Shown: positions 35,099 through 49,400, numbered from the stretch's first letter. The stretch: DNA of 64,000 nt from Diphasiastrum complanatum (GCA_029204225.1 CM055095.1:76349776-76413775), one strand, 5' to 3'. Notes: generated by a model from the letters alone, not told the origin. Numbers and translations: made by a program.

Positions 35099-36330
35099 GG
35101 GATAACATGACAAGGAGGTTTTTAAGAGTTACACCAATGCATGAAGATATATTTAAATGCAAAAGAGTGAAGAGCAAAAAGTGAGCAATCCAACATATAT
35201 CATGACCCCACAAAACTTATGCTGCACAACAAGTTATAACCACACACTAGGCCAAGCAACCATGAAGCACACTACTCAGTTTTGGAATGTGTGAACTCTT
35301 TGAGTACTACTATTATGTGTGCTGATAGATCAAGATTTGAGCTCCATTGCCACAAGAACACTTGTATCCAAGTAGGCCACAATGAGGAATGAAATAGCAG
35401 TCATTCGAATGCCACGAGCAAAACAAGCACAAGAGCAGAAAAAGAAAAAGCACATGAATCTTAAGCAAAATTAACAATATCCAACGAGCATCCCAAGGTA
35501 TCCATATGAAAAGAGGTAAGGACTCAAGACCAATGATGGTGAGGAGCATTTGGTATCCATATGAAAAGACGTAATGACTCAAGAGAAAGAGGACTTAACA
35601 TTGTTGCTCAAGTGCATGGTGTTGAAAGCTTTAGTGATGGGAAGAAACTACAATAGAAAGGAGATTGGAGACAATGTTCTTTATCATTGTGCCTCCGGAG
35701 ATATCATATAATGTCATAAAATGAAAGTACATGACAATGAATGCATCTATACTTTTGACACACTAACATGATTCTTTGAAGCATTCTACAAAAGAGGCTT
35801 TTTTACTATGACCTCTTCATAATTCGCCACACGCGTATAACAGTGCACACACTATCGCTATGACAACAAGAGTAAACATGAATGGTGGATGAATAGGTGA
35901 TTGGGCCAATTGAGCATTTAATTAGAAGGGTCTCACAACTTGCTATGTCTTGGATGACTCGCTTTTCCTTTAAAGTAGGTAAATTTGCAAAACTATGACA
36001 TTCTTACAAAGCAGCAGAATTGATATTAACTATAGTTTGTCTGCTCATTTTGTTTGTTCATGTAAGATGTGTATGCATGTGTGAAGGCTATTTTTCATGC
36101 AAGCTGGGAACCATTGAGGTGATTCCAACAGCAGGGATCAATCACATGAAGAGAAAAAACAAAGGGGCAGAAAATCATTCAAGGGCGGGGGAGTGTTCTG
36201 GCAACAGCTTTACTTGCACTTTTCTAAAGTATCACATATTTCACCAGTATTTTTTTGCGGTGGTTAGATTGGCTGAAAGGAATGATGCCAGTAGTCAAGT
36301 TAAACAATATACTGGATGACAACCCTCACT
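35099..36330. other. unassigned region with a short repeat pair
   Basis: No gene recognised. A 33-bp repeat pair containing GGTATCCATATGAAAAGA occurs at about 35496-35528 and 35550-35582. Confidence 0.5.
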
Positions 36331-36490
36331 GGGTTGCCGTGCAGGGCCCACCTTGTAGACGGCCGATCCTTGCTCAAGAGCTGCTGCTCCCAGCTGCAGA
36401 AAGCACCATTGGATGAGGATAGGACCATCACTGCGGTGCAGTTGAGTTTTCAGCTCAGGGTGCTCCCTTAATACAATCATGCTAATATGT
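36330..36490. repeat. GC-richer segment, possibly MITE-like
   Basis: Much richer in G+C than its surroundings, with blocks such as GGGCCCACCTTGTAGACGG and CCATTGGATGAGGA that resemble sequence recurring in plant miniature elements. The assignment is impressionistic; terminal repeats were not found. Confidence 0.25.
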
Positions 36491-37499
36491 AGAACTGAAT
36501 GTCTGAATGGAGGTAAAACCGACAAACACAGATGAAGAATCACAAAGAAAAAATTAGCGAGTTTTGACAAACTGGCATGAGAATTGTTGCTGCTGCAACA
36601 CCGTCCATATAACTAAGATCTTAAATTACACTACTAATATGAATCTCTTCACAGGTTTAGCAGTTCCAATTCCAAGTTCAGGAAGCAATCTAGTCATTCT
36701 ATATGGACTGACAGTAGCTAGCTAAGTTTTCTCTTGAATTTATGTTTTGATAACAAATGTAGAATTAATCGAATGGGATCACATGATTCTCCAACAGCAT
36801 GTGTTAAGAGTTCATGCCCATAAGCTATAGCAATCAAACTGGGATACAGCTCTTATGTATCAATTCCTTGAGATTCTGTTGCCTGGAAAAAAAAAGGACT
36901 GAGAAATTTTTGAATCACTGCTAGACATACTTGGCTGGTGAGTTCAGGATTTATTACCTATGTGTGCCTGTAGAAATGTACATGTTTCATCCACACATTC
37001 AGCACAAACACTTTTTGATTGTTGAAAGAAAAGCCACTTTAAGTGACACCGTAACAATGGTCTTTCTCAGATACTATACATGTACTGACTGTTGAGCACC
37101 ATAATGACACAAGCAAGCTATTTGGCTATCTAGATCATCAAGCATCTTACATATGTAAGATGTTTCTTGCAAAAGCATAAACCGCTGCAATATTATCATC
37201 AATAATGATGCACAGGAAAAGCTTATTACTGCCAGAGCAGCATTTCTATCTTGACCTATACATGCAGATACACATATGAGGAAAAAGAGATCATGTGACC
37301 TGCACCAAAACGTTCTATGAAATCACTTTGGAACCTGTTCTACCTTGAGTAATTCAGTATAGCATGTTGCTTATGGTACAATAGCTTATTCTAAAACATT
37401 AGTTGGACATGGCATATTGGATGATCTGTTATTCTATAAGAGCTATGGAATCATAGCGAGTATCATATGGCCACCGTCAATACAATACTACGAAAGGGC

Positions 37500-37510
37500 T
37501 TTATTTTATT
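37500..37510 (-). promoter_or_regulatory. putative poly(A) signals downstream of SBE
   Basis: The minus strand reads AATAAAATAAA about 250 nt beyond the stop codon of the starch branching enzyme, a plausible pair of near-upstream polyadenylation signals. Confidence 0.4.
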
Positions 37511-37760
37511 GTTGAAGTAAGATAAGAGCGTGAATTTCTCTCTAACAAAGGCAGCAGCCTCATAGGCTTCCTTTTTGGCATACAGACTCTGAAGAAGCAG
37601 TGCATGTTTCAAAGGTCCACTTGTCTGGAAATCCATGGTCTGCACATTTTGAAGGGAATTCACCCATTATGTTATCTCCATTCACTGAATGCATGAGTTG
37701 GGTCAGTGGAAACTGGCATCCTCATATAGTTCACATTCACCAGTCTCTGAAATTATTTCT

Positions 37761-37844
37761 CTAATCGGCTGGACTATAAACTACAGCGGTTCTGCAGGGA
37801 GCATATACTTGAAAAGAATGTGGCCGATCATCAAACCAGCCTTC
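37761..37844 (-). CDS. SBE: SBE final coding exon
   Basis: 84 nt: acceptor CACAG at 37845-37849, 27 codons beginning [11 protein letters not shown] and ending AVVYSPAD, stop TAG at 37761-37763. Confidence 0.88.
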   Translation of the reverse strand, partial: EGWFDDRPHSFQVYAPCRTAVVYSPAD

Positions 37845-40800
37845 CTGTGAAACGCAATGCAAAAAATAAGTGACTATTGCAAAATAATGTAGGGAGCGGG
37901 CATTAAGTTACCGAAGGAGCCTAGGAACAAAAAAATTTACTATATAGTTGCCTGGCAAAAGAAATGGTCTTTAAAAGAACCTACAATTTGATACATTGGA
38001 TGCAGACACTTAAGAAACTAAGATAAACAAGGCAAACATTATCTTTAGGTTTATTGAAACATAAAATGATGAAGAATCAATTCCAGGCACTGGTGCTGAA
38101 GAAAATATATTATTGCTAGTTGGAAAGAGAATGCATGTTCATAGGTGTTAGAACTTAGAATGATCCAAAGAGTATGAGTCATCACACCACCTTCAGATGG
38201 GTGTGACATAATACTGGCATAGTTTCAAATTTTTGAAACTGCATATTAATGTTTTCCAGGCCACTCAAACTTAAACTTGCTGGTTGGTTGCATTAACATT
38301 GATCAGAGCATATGCATTACGCAGTTTTATTGCAGAAATTTCAAACAACATCTTCCGCTATCAGAAGCTCTTATTTTCCTATTTACGAGCAGATTAATGA
38401 AGAGTGGGGACATTTTCTTTACCTTAACGAACCAAATGAATTATTTTCCATTGGTCAGTTTCAAGTGAGGTTTGCACGTTTCCTACATATACCATGAAAT
38501 AATTCAAATTTTGTGGGTGTTAGGTAGTGGCTTGAAAAGGGATAAAAGAAGTGTTCTACTCGCATGGCTTATGGTAATTTTGGAGTGTGGCTACAAATGC
38601 TCTTAATTCCTTGACATACTTAAGTAGAGGCCCTATTTACGTACATACTGTTAAATTGGGCATAGCTTCATTTGCATCATGCATGGGCATAGTTCCAAAG
38701 AATTGTAATTCATTTCTTTCTGACTTGATTCAAACTGATTCGAATCAACTTGACTTTGTCACACACTTCAGTGATTCTGCATTATTAGCAGTTGTCTTTC
38801 AGACGGTCATCGTTGCTTATCTTGATGAGAAGGCTTCTTAACTTTATTTTGCATCTATTATCAAATCAACGATCAACCAACTGGATTAGCACCAATTTTT
38901 GTCTACGAAGTAGCAATAGACCCTCTCCTATCGGTGTTTGGCCTGCTCAATATGGATATGAATGTGAGAATATGGTTCGTGGTGGCATAATGTGCTCTAA
39001 AACCAGTCTGGCCCAATGCATATAATTTCCTGTTGCCTTTTGTGATCACTGCGGACTGTAAGATGGTGCCATATATCTTTGCAATGTCATGCCCTATCAT
39101 GATGACACGGTAGTTATCAGGTCTCATGGCCACCACTCTTATGGATGGGGTGTATAATATTACTGCACTAGGTTGAAGGAAAGTCAATAGTGACTGCTTT
39201 GTTGAGCACTTTGGTGAGAGTATGTCTACAATATGGTAAGGAGCTATGATTCCAAGTGCTCAACATCACGTGTGCCATGTGTATTTAGTCTCTTAATTTC
39301 CGCAAGGACCATTTCAAAGAAAAGAACGAATGGTTGAAACTTGAGGTGAAATGGTGATGGGTGTATTTGTGGATATGATGTCCAAGGTAACGGCATAGTC
39401 AATCCATGTGTGTAGATTTTTCAAGAGAGGGGGTGGGCATGTGAATAATGTTAGGAATGAATGGTTAATTAATTAATTGTAGAGGCCAGCCTGCGTGCTA
39501 GAAGGCCTATTTCTATTTTTAGTATAGGTACTATCTAGTTTTAGTATAGGTACCTAAATTAGTACGAGTTTTGCTAGAATAGTATAGAAATCTATTTTAA
39601 CTAAGATAGCATAGATTTCTAATGTGTTGACTTCATAATTAGCATTCCAATTGCTATTGTAGAAGAATAGCTTTTGCTTTGATTTTGGGCAGTCTCTATA
39701 AGAGCAGATGGGCGCCCACCTCCATTGTTATCTCAATTTCCAGTTTATGAAGCATAGCTTCTTGCAGTCCATCTTCTTCCTCTTGTGATTGGTGTTTTGT
39801 GTGAGTACTAATAAGATTAGTTTACTCCGATTTCTGAATTCTATCATGGTATCAGAGCCATCTCGTTAAGATCGGGATCTACGGGAAGGAGACGATCAGC
39901 GCAGCAGGTTTTACTGGTGGAGATCGCATCTAGTGGAGGTGCTATTTGGTGAAGGTCGCATCTAGTGGAGGCGCCATCCTGTGTAGATTTTTTTGTTGGA
40001 GGTCACATCTGGCGCAGGTAGTACCTGGAAAGAAATCAACAGGAGCAGGCGTTTACTGAGGGCGGAAGCTTCTAAACAAGCAGCATTATCAGTCAGGCAG
40101 ATTTGAGGGAGGCAGCATCCAGAACAACAGAATAGGCATTTTCTAGTGCAGACAGATATGGTGCAGGCTCACCTGAACAGCAGGTCAGAACTGGTGCTGA
40201 TTTAATCTAAGGGCAGGTTTTATGTGGTGTAGTAAGGTTATTCCTCTAATCAGGAATGCAGCGGGCCTAAGGATGCATGGGATATTCTTAGGAATACATA
40301 TGAAACGGTGAGTAAGTCTCGAGCTTTGTTCTTGAATAACAAACTTCATACCTTGAAAATGGAATCAGAAGAATCCATTACGGATTTTATTACCAGGGTG
40401 AAGGATCTAAGATATCAGCTGTCTTCTATAGGGGAAGTTGTACTTGTCAATACTCTTGTACAAATTGTTTTGAATAGCTTACCATTTCAATATCAAAACT
40501 TCGTTATGACACTGAGTTTGAGGGAGAGATCGCCGACATTCGACGACCTGAATGGTTTGCTACTTCAAGAAGAGTTACGAAGACAAACTTGATGTCTAGG
40601 GAAGATTTCAAGGAGCTGGGTTTCTTTACCAAGAATCAAGGGAAGAAGGGCAAGAAGAAAGGAGGTAAAAAGGATCAGAAGCAGGAAAGCAAGGACAATT
40701 CGGAAAAAAAGAGATAGTTCAAAGTCCAATCCAAAGAGAAATGGGAATTGTAACTTTTGTGGTAAATATGGTCATTTTGCATTTGAGTGCAGGAAAAAGA

Positions 40801-43361
40801 AGGCAATCCAGGACAAGAAGAAGCAGTCAGGCAACTTCATTGAAGACGAAGACAAAAGTGAAGCTGTGGGATGCTATGAGTTATTCTCAGCTTCAACATC
40901 AGAGAACTCAAATGATTGTTGGTACATTGATTCTGGAGCAACGCAACATATGACACCACATCGTGAGTGGTTTACACAGTTTGATGACACTGGTGTAAAT
41001 GCACATGTCAAGCTTGGAGACAATTCTTCTTACGACATCAAAGGTCGAGGTACAGTGAGAGTACATTTACCTTCAGGGAATATAGGAGAAATTAAGAAAA
41101 GGCAATCAAGTGTTTATTTCTGGGTTATGATGAGGAAGAGAAGGCATATCGCCTTTATAATCTTACCAGTAAGAAGGTGATTATGAGCAGGGATGTTGTG
41201 TTTGAAGAAAGTGAGTCTTCTAACCTAGAAGATCATGAGGAGGATGTATTTTCTCCTACTTCAAAAACTCTTGTTATAGATGATGTTCATGAAGATATAG
41301 GTCCATATGATACAACTTCTACACAAGTTGTACCAAGGGTGAGTACACAGGTGGATCTTGGTCAACGTAAGGAGAGGTCAAGAGTATTTGATACTTATTC
41401 TCCTTCTACGTCACCGACAAAAAAGTTACCAAGATAGTGTTGTGAGACTATACAAGATAGTCAAATTTTGGATGAGGGAGAATCGAGTCAAAAAGGAGCT
41501 AAGAGATTGACATGTTCAAGTGTCAAGTATTGTGAAGATGATGAAGAAACGCATTATGCGTTTATGGCTTCAGTGTTGGATTCAGAGGATCCTTTATTTT
41601 ATGAAGATGCTGCAAAGGAACAAGTTTGGAAGACTGCTATGGATGAGGAGTACAATTCTATCATGAAAAACGAGATCTTGTTGTACTTCCAGCAGGTTGC
41701 AAGTGGATGCATAGAACCAAGTTTAAGTCTGGTGGTTCTATAGATAAGTATAAAGCGGGTTGATCTACTGCAACACCAATGATCAAGTTGCAGAATTTTT
41801 CACAAAAGGACTTGATCGTGAAAAGTTCAAGACACTCCTAGGTCTTATTGATAATCAATTATCCATTAAAGGGCAGTGCTAGGAATTAATGGTTAATTAA
41901 TTAACTGTAGAGGCCAGTCTGCGTGCTAGAAGGCCTATTTCTATTTTTAGTATAGGTACTATCTATTTTTAGTATAGGTACCTAAATTAGTACGAGTTTT
42001 GCTAGAATAGTATAGAAATCTATTTTAACTAAGATAGCATAGATTTCTATTGTTAAGACTTCATAATTAGCATTCCAACTGCTATTGTAGAAGGATAGCT
42101 TTTGCTTTTGATTTGGGCAGTCTCTATAAGAGCAGATGGGGGCCCACCTCCATTGTTATCTCAATTTCCAGTTTATGAAGCATAGCTTCTTGCAGTCCAT
42201 CTTCTTCCTCTTGTGATTGATGTTTTGGGTGAGTACTAATAAGATTAGTTTACTCCGATTTCTGAATTCTATCAAATAAGGGGGAAAATTAGTGGAGGAA
42301 ATGCAAACTCTGCAGGAACAATCTGTTGAGGGACCGAGGACTTTGTCCGGATCATACATGAAAGAATAGTAATCTGTAAGCGACATATATTAGCCCATTC
42401 AGAGGAAGTAAGACCCGTACACCAAGTCTCAGAGGCATACAAAACTATCGGTGACCTTGGTATCACGTATATATCGACGGAAGCAGAATCTCTCAAGCTG
42501 AACCAATGATGCACGCCCTTTACCTAGTCTGGCAAGAGCAGCCTGTCCCATACTAAAGACTGGACCAGAGATGAGGACCCCAGGTACGTATAAGAAGAGA
42601 CAACCTCCAAAGGATGGCCATCCCATAAAAGCTCCTGACGATGCATGAATGCCCGAGAGGTATTGAAGACCATAACTTTGGTCTTCGCACTATTCACTGA
42701 CAATCCCCATCGTGAACAGAAAGAGTGTAGTGCGTCTAGATGTCTCTGTAGACCCTCACTAGAACGTGACATGAGAGTACAACATCATCCGCATACAATA
42801 GAATAGAGATCAATAGGTCACCTAAGGTACAACCCCACCACTGTCCTGCCGAATCATGCTCTCTAGCTCATCAATGTAGAGTCAAAACAAAGTAGGAGAG
42901 TGTGAGCACCCCTGCTTCACTCCAATGGTGCTATGAATCTGTTGTGCTATAACCTCCTCAAAACAAAAACAGCCAAGTACTCTCTCATAAAGCCCCATAA
43001 CCGCCAAGACAATGTTTGACTGGAAACCAAGGTCTTGTAGTCGCTAGATAAGTGCATGGGAACTGAGTCAAAAGCCTTACGGAAATCAACAAAACAACAA
43101 TATACTCACTCTCGCCTAACCCGGGCCGCCTCAATGATGGACCGCAAGGTGAAAATATGATCTGAGGTGGAATAATGGGATCGAAAATCTGCCTGCCCCA
43201 AAGCATGTAAACGTCTGACCTCAGCTTCACTATTGACTACCCTCTGGAGAATTGAGCCATAAACTTTTGCCATAATGTGTCCAACCATAATAGTGCGGTA
43301 ATTGTTTGGCCTCATGGGATCACCTCCTTTGTGAATGGGATGTATGACATTGGTACACCAG

Positions 43362-43411
<50 letters not shown>

Positions 43412-46400
43412 TTAATGTCTTTTCCATGCCAAAAAGCATATAAGACCAATAAGAGTACATGTCAAGTTACGGACTACAGGATACAGGCCTACTGGGCTAC
43501 TCTGCATATATTCCGCAGGCCTCTTTACATTTACTATTGGTTATGTATATTTTTGGTTACGCGTTTTATATTAGTCATGTACAGGCCCCAAAGCCTTTTT
43601 ATATGCTTATGACCCACACTGGGTCCTTTTTTATGACATTGACTGGCCTTAGGCCCTTATTATATGGTTATATGTGGAGTGGGGGCCCGTAGGAGGGCGC
43701 ACTATTTTCCCTCCACATTTTGCCTCCCTTTACTTTTGAATTCCTATTTTCGGGTTCATTGGTAGGGTATTTATAGGGGCATTTGTACGTTCATTTTTTC
43801 AGATTATTGATTGGTATTGCTTGGGCTCTTCGTGGGAGGTTTTTAGTCTATTGCTGTCTTTTATGCTTCATTGATTCAACACCTGAGATTTTGATCATAA
43901 CTTGGTATCAGAGCACTTTCCTGATTGCTGAACTTCAGATCTGATTTTCTGATAACTAACACTAACATCTACCACTATCTGGTAACCTATCTACCACTAA
44001 CATAACGGAATTGAATCCATTTTGGGTCTTGGGTAGCCCAACAATAAAATCCATAGAGATGCTCTCCCACCTTTCTGTAGGTATCTCAAGTGGATGTAGC
44101 AAGCTCGGAATACTTACTCTCTCGGCCTTGTTCACCTGACAAGCCGTGCAACGCTGGACGTACTCTCTTACATCCCGCTGCAATTGTGGCCAGAAATAAC
44201 GCCTTCTCAAAAGCTCACTGGTCTTATCAATACCAGGGTGCCCTGTGCAGGGACTATCATGGCATTCATGAAGTATCTTACGACGAAGATCCTTCACGTC
44301 CGACACGAAAACTTTTCCATTTCTCAATAACATACCATCCTTCATGGTGTATGTTAAATATGTACTGGTGTGTGCCTCTACGGAAGCGACAACCTCGACT
44401 GACTCTTCCGTTTGGTTGACTACCTTGCGCGCATTAGGCCACACATGCTGACAATGCGGGTCCTTTTCTTGAGCCTTCTTAATCTCCTCCATGAGACAAC
44501 TGTCAACCACAGTAAAGCTCATCTGATGCAGTATACGAGATAGTGCATCAGCGACCACATTTTCCTTCCCTCTTCGGAAGCGAATTTCCAAATGAAATTC
44601 CTGCATCAACTCGGCCCACCGAGCTTGGCGGCCCTTCAAATCTGGCTGAGTGCAAAAATACCTTAAAGTATGATGATCTGTGTACACATAAAACTCGGCG
44701 CCATATAAATAATGTTTCCACACCTTGAGCGCATGTATAATCGCATACAGCTCTTGCTCGTGTGTAGGATATCTCTGTTGAGCTGGTGTCAACTTCTTAC
44801 TCTCAAAGGCTACTGGTCTACCCTCTTGGCTCAACACTGCACCTACGACAATGCCACTTGCATCTGTCTCTAGGTCAAAAGGTTTCTGGGTATCCACAAT
44901 TTTGAGAACTGGAGCCATGGCCACTGACTCCTTCAAGTTCTCAAAACGTTGCTGAGATTCAGCATCCCATCGAACCACAGTGTTGTTTTTCCTTAACTGG
45001 TCCGTTAAAGGAGCAGCTATCCAGGAATAATTCCTAACAAACCGCCGGTAGAACTTACAAAAGCCTAAGAAAGACTGTAATTGGCGTATATCGGCAGGCC
45101 TCAGCCATTTCTTAACCACAGCCACCTTGGCTGGGTCAACCGAAATACCCTCAGCTATCACTACGTGACCCAAATACTCGACACGAGTTTTACACAACTC
45201 TGTCTTCAGAGCATTGGCATACAAGATAGAAGCTTGTAACTTGCCCAAGGCGGTCTTGAGATGAATCTCATGCTCCTCAACCGCTTTACTAAAAACCAAT
45301 ATATTGTCAATAAAATTGACGCCAAACTTGCCCATATAGTCTCGCAAGACATCGTTCATGAGCATCATGAACGTGGCTGGGGCATTGGTTAACCCAAATG
45401 GCATAACCAAAAATTCATAATGACCGAAACGGGTTCGGAAGGCCGTCTTCTGGACGTCTTCATCTCGAATCCGTATTTGATGGTATCCACTTTTGAGATC
45501 TATCTTACTGAAAATGGTTGCTTGCAACGCATCCAGTAGATCATCAATCCTGGGCATCGGATACCTGTGCTTTACAGTGATCTTATTCAATCCCCTGTAA
45601 TCTACACACATCCGGAAACTACCATCCTTTTTCTTAACAAGTAAAATAGGAGAGGCGAAAGGTGAATAACTTGGACGGATGTATCCCAGCTTGAGATACT
45701 CCTCCAACATCTTTCTGACTTCCTCTTCCTCTTTTAGGCTCATCCTATAAGGAGACCTACATACTAGACTTGCCCCTGGAAAGAGCTCAATACGATGATC
45801 AACGTTCTGACTAGGTGGCAATCCCTCTGGCATATTACTAATTAGCACGTGTTTAAACTGCGTGCGGATGGACTTCTCCAACTCAATTGCTGGGTCACAT
45901 CTAGGCTGTAAACATGTGCACTAGGGGATGCAAAAGTAAATGAAGCTTCTTGTGGTTTATTAGTGAGTGTGCTTATCTGATTATTACCAACATAAGAATC
46001 AAAACTGGAATCAACATTCACATAGCACAACCACAAATATTGAATCTCCATTCTCTTTATTTGCATATAGGTAACAAGAGGACCCTCAACAGATGGTCTC
46101 TCCCTCTTTAAGACATGAGACATACCCTCATGCCCGAACTTATACACATGTGACTTAAAATCTATGGCGGGCTGCTTACTTGCATGCCACCGCATGTGCG
46201 TGCGACAGATGCTTGGCTTTTGTATCGTTAGAGGCAGTACATGGTGCAGGAATATGCTGACAGGTATCGTGAGATACTTATCAAGATTCTGGAAGAGATT
46301 CCCGAGTGGCTGGTAGTCCACAAGTTCATATTTGGCCTTCGTGAAGAGTTGAGGCCTTCAGTCCTTAGTGAAGGGTGCAAGACCTTAGAAGAGGCAGTTG

Positions 46401-49400
46401 CTACAACTCTCAACTTTGAAGGTAATGTGCGCACCAAGGCTGAATCTGGAGTGCCAAGCTGGCCTTAGAAGAAGGGTTCGCGAAAGTCTGGCCAAGCTGG
46501 TCAGAAAGGCTTTTCACAGAAGGATCCTGTCTAGATGCAGCAGACGCTAGAAGCGCAAGGCGGGATCTTCGCTTACGACAAGTCTCCCCTCAGTCCTGAG
46601 CAAAAGGAAAAGGCCAAGAAAGATGGATTATGCTTTTTCTGTCTTGGCAAGCATCTTTTCAAATTGTCCTCGACGTACGGGCAAGAAGCTCCATACTATG
46701 CAACGTTAAGATGAGGGCAAGGATGAGGAAATTTTGGATGACTTGTTGGTAAGTGATGATGAGGACACTCGACGTGTCATGACTATTTCGGTGCGGAAGC
46801 TTGTTCCAAAGGCACCAGTTTGTTACTTATCCACCAAGGCATGGGAAGCTTATCGGTTTCCAGATAGTGAACTGATATGCATGAGGAGAAAACTGGAAGG
46901 TCATGACGTGCTCGTCTTGTTTGACACCGGTTCTTCGCATAATATCATCGATTCTCGTGTGGTGAGGAAATTTCACTTGGCTACTGTTCCATCTGATTAC
47001 CGGTATACTGTTGAGATGTCGGATGGTAAGGGAACAGAGGTTTGGGATGAAAGAATCTCTCGGGCGTCTTTGTCTATTCAGACATATACCGAGAAGTTAG
47101 ATTTTGAAATCACTAAACTAGCTAAGTTTGATATTTTACTCATGAGGAGGAATAAACTGAGCTCTGAAAGCTCGCTTAAACTCAAGCCAGGTGGATGGAG
47201 CCTGATTAGACTTCAACAACTTGCGCCACCACCTGTCAGCAAAATCAGTGAAATGGTAAGCAGCTTTGCGAACCCGCCAACCCTCATCAGTTGGGGACCA
47301 TTTCAAATCAAAATACTCTTCCCACTTATGCAACCACTGATCTACGATATCAGGATTGCGTTGGGGAGTGTTTCCAGCGAAACGGGTAGGTTTAATATCT
47401 TTGTCTTCTGGATAGGGTGGAGGTAACATAGGACGAACAACAGAAGACGGATAAGATGCTGCGAGGAAGACGCATAACCACCAACTACCATCATCGCTCG
47501 CATCTTTACGACGGTCTTTTCCACACTATCCATGCGAGCTTGCACAGAAGGGGAAGTACCAGCAGACGAACAGGCAGGCACTATAGGCGGATTATGGGCA
47601 AGACTAAGCACAGGGCTGGGTGGTGGTGATGGAAGAGCAACGGGTGGGGGTGGACTGAGCGGAATATCAACTCTATCATCTTCCATTATAAGACAAAACA
47701 GAGACAGCACGGAATCAAGCTAGAAATTGCACATATTGAAACACAGTCAGGAAAAGGAAATGTTCAGCCTATTGACAATTCAGAACTGAAAGAGACAAAA
47801 GGCCACTGGAAAGTAACAAAGCCAAGGACAGATAGTACTTCCCTTGCGTCCTACGCTGGTACACCAGTCAATAAAGAACTTATTTTGGGCACCAAATCGG
47901 CTTGAAAGTCGAAAAAAACAAAAAAAAAGCGGGCTGTTTGATGTCAAATTTCTTCCAAACGGCAAAAGCTTTTCACGAACGGTCAATTAGCAGTAGGTCG
48001 CCCTCTTACTAGGCCCAATCTGAAACTTTAACAGCAGAAATCGGAGATAAATTGGAGAAGTTATGTCCAATCCAAAAATCTAAGCTGTTTTTTGCTTGGA
48101 AACCGATTTTTTGGTGAAACAGAGGCAAATCTGCTCCAAAACCGGCGTATAATGGCTCTGTAGGATCGCTATGCATACTAGAAACATGCTCCCAAAATCT
48201 GATCAGGATCTGAGAAGGCTACGGAAAGTTATGAGCAAAAATCCTTCTGAAAAAAATGTGCTGGAGCATCTGATTTCTTTTACCAAGTTTTTCCTCCCTC
48301 AAACGGGTGTTTGTGGGCTCCCTGTATGCTGGAACAGCAGCGCTGGAGGTCCACCTTTCTTCTCCAATCTGTCTCCCACGTTTTTCTCCCTCCAAAATCC
48401 TTCAAAAACAAGCAAAATATGACAATTTCTACACTTTCTCTCTCTAGAACGACTTTTCTCTCTCTCTAGAACGAGGCTTTGATACCAATTGTCACAAGCC
48501 AGCCTCTCCAAGCTCGTGAATCCTAGAAGCCGGTGTGTAGAATGAACCTCCCAACCATAGGCACCCCCTCCTTGAGTCCTACCTGCTATTCCCATCAACT
48601 GGCACATGGCATCCACTTGGCATGCCTAGCCCCTGTGACTTGTGAATACTGAGTGACTTATAGAGTACCACCCCCGTGCCCCGCCAAAGACCTGTGACCC
48701 TCTTGGTCACCCCGACTACTTGCTGGCTAGCATCTCGTCACTGACGACTAGGGTCCCGATGGTCAAGACACACCGCGTCTCTGACAACTTGACAGGCGGC
48801 TGTTCATTTTCAAATCTAATTCAAACAAATATCCACGTAGTACGAAGCAAGTGATTTATTGAGAAGTTTCTCCAATTGCACTTTCTTCATTGAGGACAAC
48901 CCAGTCCACTTTCTCTCTTAGTAGGGGCCGAATATTCTCCATGAGGGATATCATCTCTTGTTTCTATCTGCTCTCTTGTAGGACCTGATTCCCCTAAGTG
49001 CACCAAGTTCTTATGTCTTCAGTAGACAAGCTTTCAATCTGTGGGGCGACCAATAATTAGCACTCTGATTCTTACACTAAGTGCTGTCTATACTTCTGGT
49101 GAACGTTACCAGGAGTCCAAGGTGGCTCAGAATGGGAAAAGGCGACGACCTTTGCGAAAAAAGGCAGGACCAAGGGACAGGAATTAACCTTGACAGGAGA
49201 CTCAAGGGGAATAATACAATTCTCCATGGAATCCAGTTTGGAATTCCCCAAATCATGGAATTGGAACCACCTCAAGGGATGTATTATTGTTTCACCTTTT
49301 CATTTGTGGATATGAATTCCGCTACTTTCCCTCATACTTTGTATGTTCCAATCTTTAAGTGCACAAATTCGAATGAAGAAGGAAGCGTATTAACTTCAAA

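Larger units (their letters stand above)
39449..42274 (+). mobile_element. Ty1/copia element F, internally deleted
   Basis: Two 398-bp LTRs (39449-39846 and 41877-42274) and a perfect target duplication AATAA (39444-39448 and 42275-42279). PBS TGGTATCAGAGCC follows the 5' LTR; AAAGGGCAG precedes the 3' LTR. The internal region is only about 2 kb: Gag, zinc knuckle, protease, then integrase tail, RT start and RNase H end, with the integrase core and most of RT/RNase H removed. It is a non-autonomous derivative. Confidence 0.95.
43962..49076 (-). mobile_element. Ty3/gypsy element M, 3'-truncated with internal inversion
   Basis: Minus-strand gypsy element: 5' LTR 49076-48490, PBS near 48487-48476, leader, gag, then a segment of about 0.95 kb in plus orientation carrying the rest of gag, the knuckle and protease (about 46200-47145), then linker, RT, RNase H and an integrase start in minus orientation. 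It stops inside integrase at about 43990, and the 3' LTR is lost. Flipping the plus-oriented segment restores the expected domain order, so it is an internal inversion. Confidence 0.88.

Noticed and set aside
36352-37639. Two minus-strand open segments (37639-37492 and 36494-36352) with splice-like borders and compatible phases, downstream of SBE
   Set aside because: No family recognised. The first overlaps the likely SBE poly(A) signal, and the second lies in a GC-rich, repeat-like stretch. Matching phases alone are weak evidence.
38327-38467. Plus-strand open segment reading like an exon ([17 protein letters not shown]) with AG and GT borders
   Set aside because: It lies inside the SBE intron on the opposite strand, without recognisable homology or neighbouring exons; a chance frame is likely.
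43364-43407. Possible GAGA regulatory element
   Set aside because: Better explained as the microsatellite at the LINE 3' end, since the same arrangement recurs at other LINE junctions.
47532-47723. Plus-strand Gly-rich frame
   Set aside because: Antisense shadow of the Pro-rich segment of gypsy M Gag.
48171-48616. Frames on both strands in the leader of gypsy M
   Set aside because: They overlap the noncoding leader and cross the PBS and LTR boundary; no motifs.
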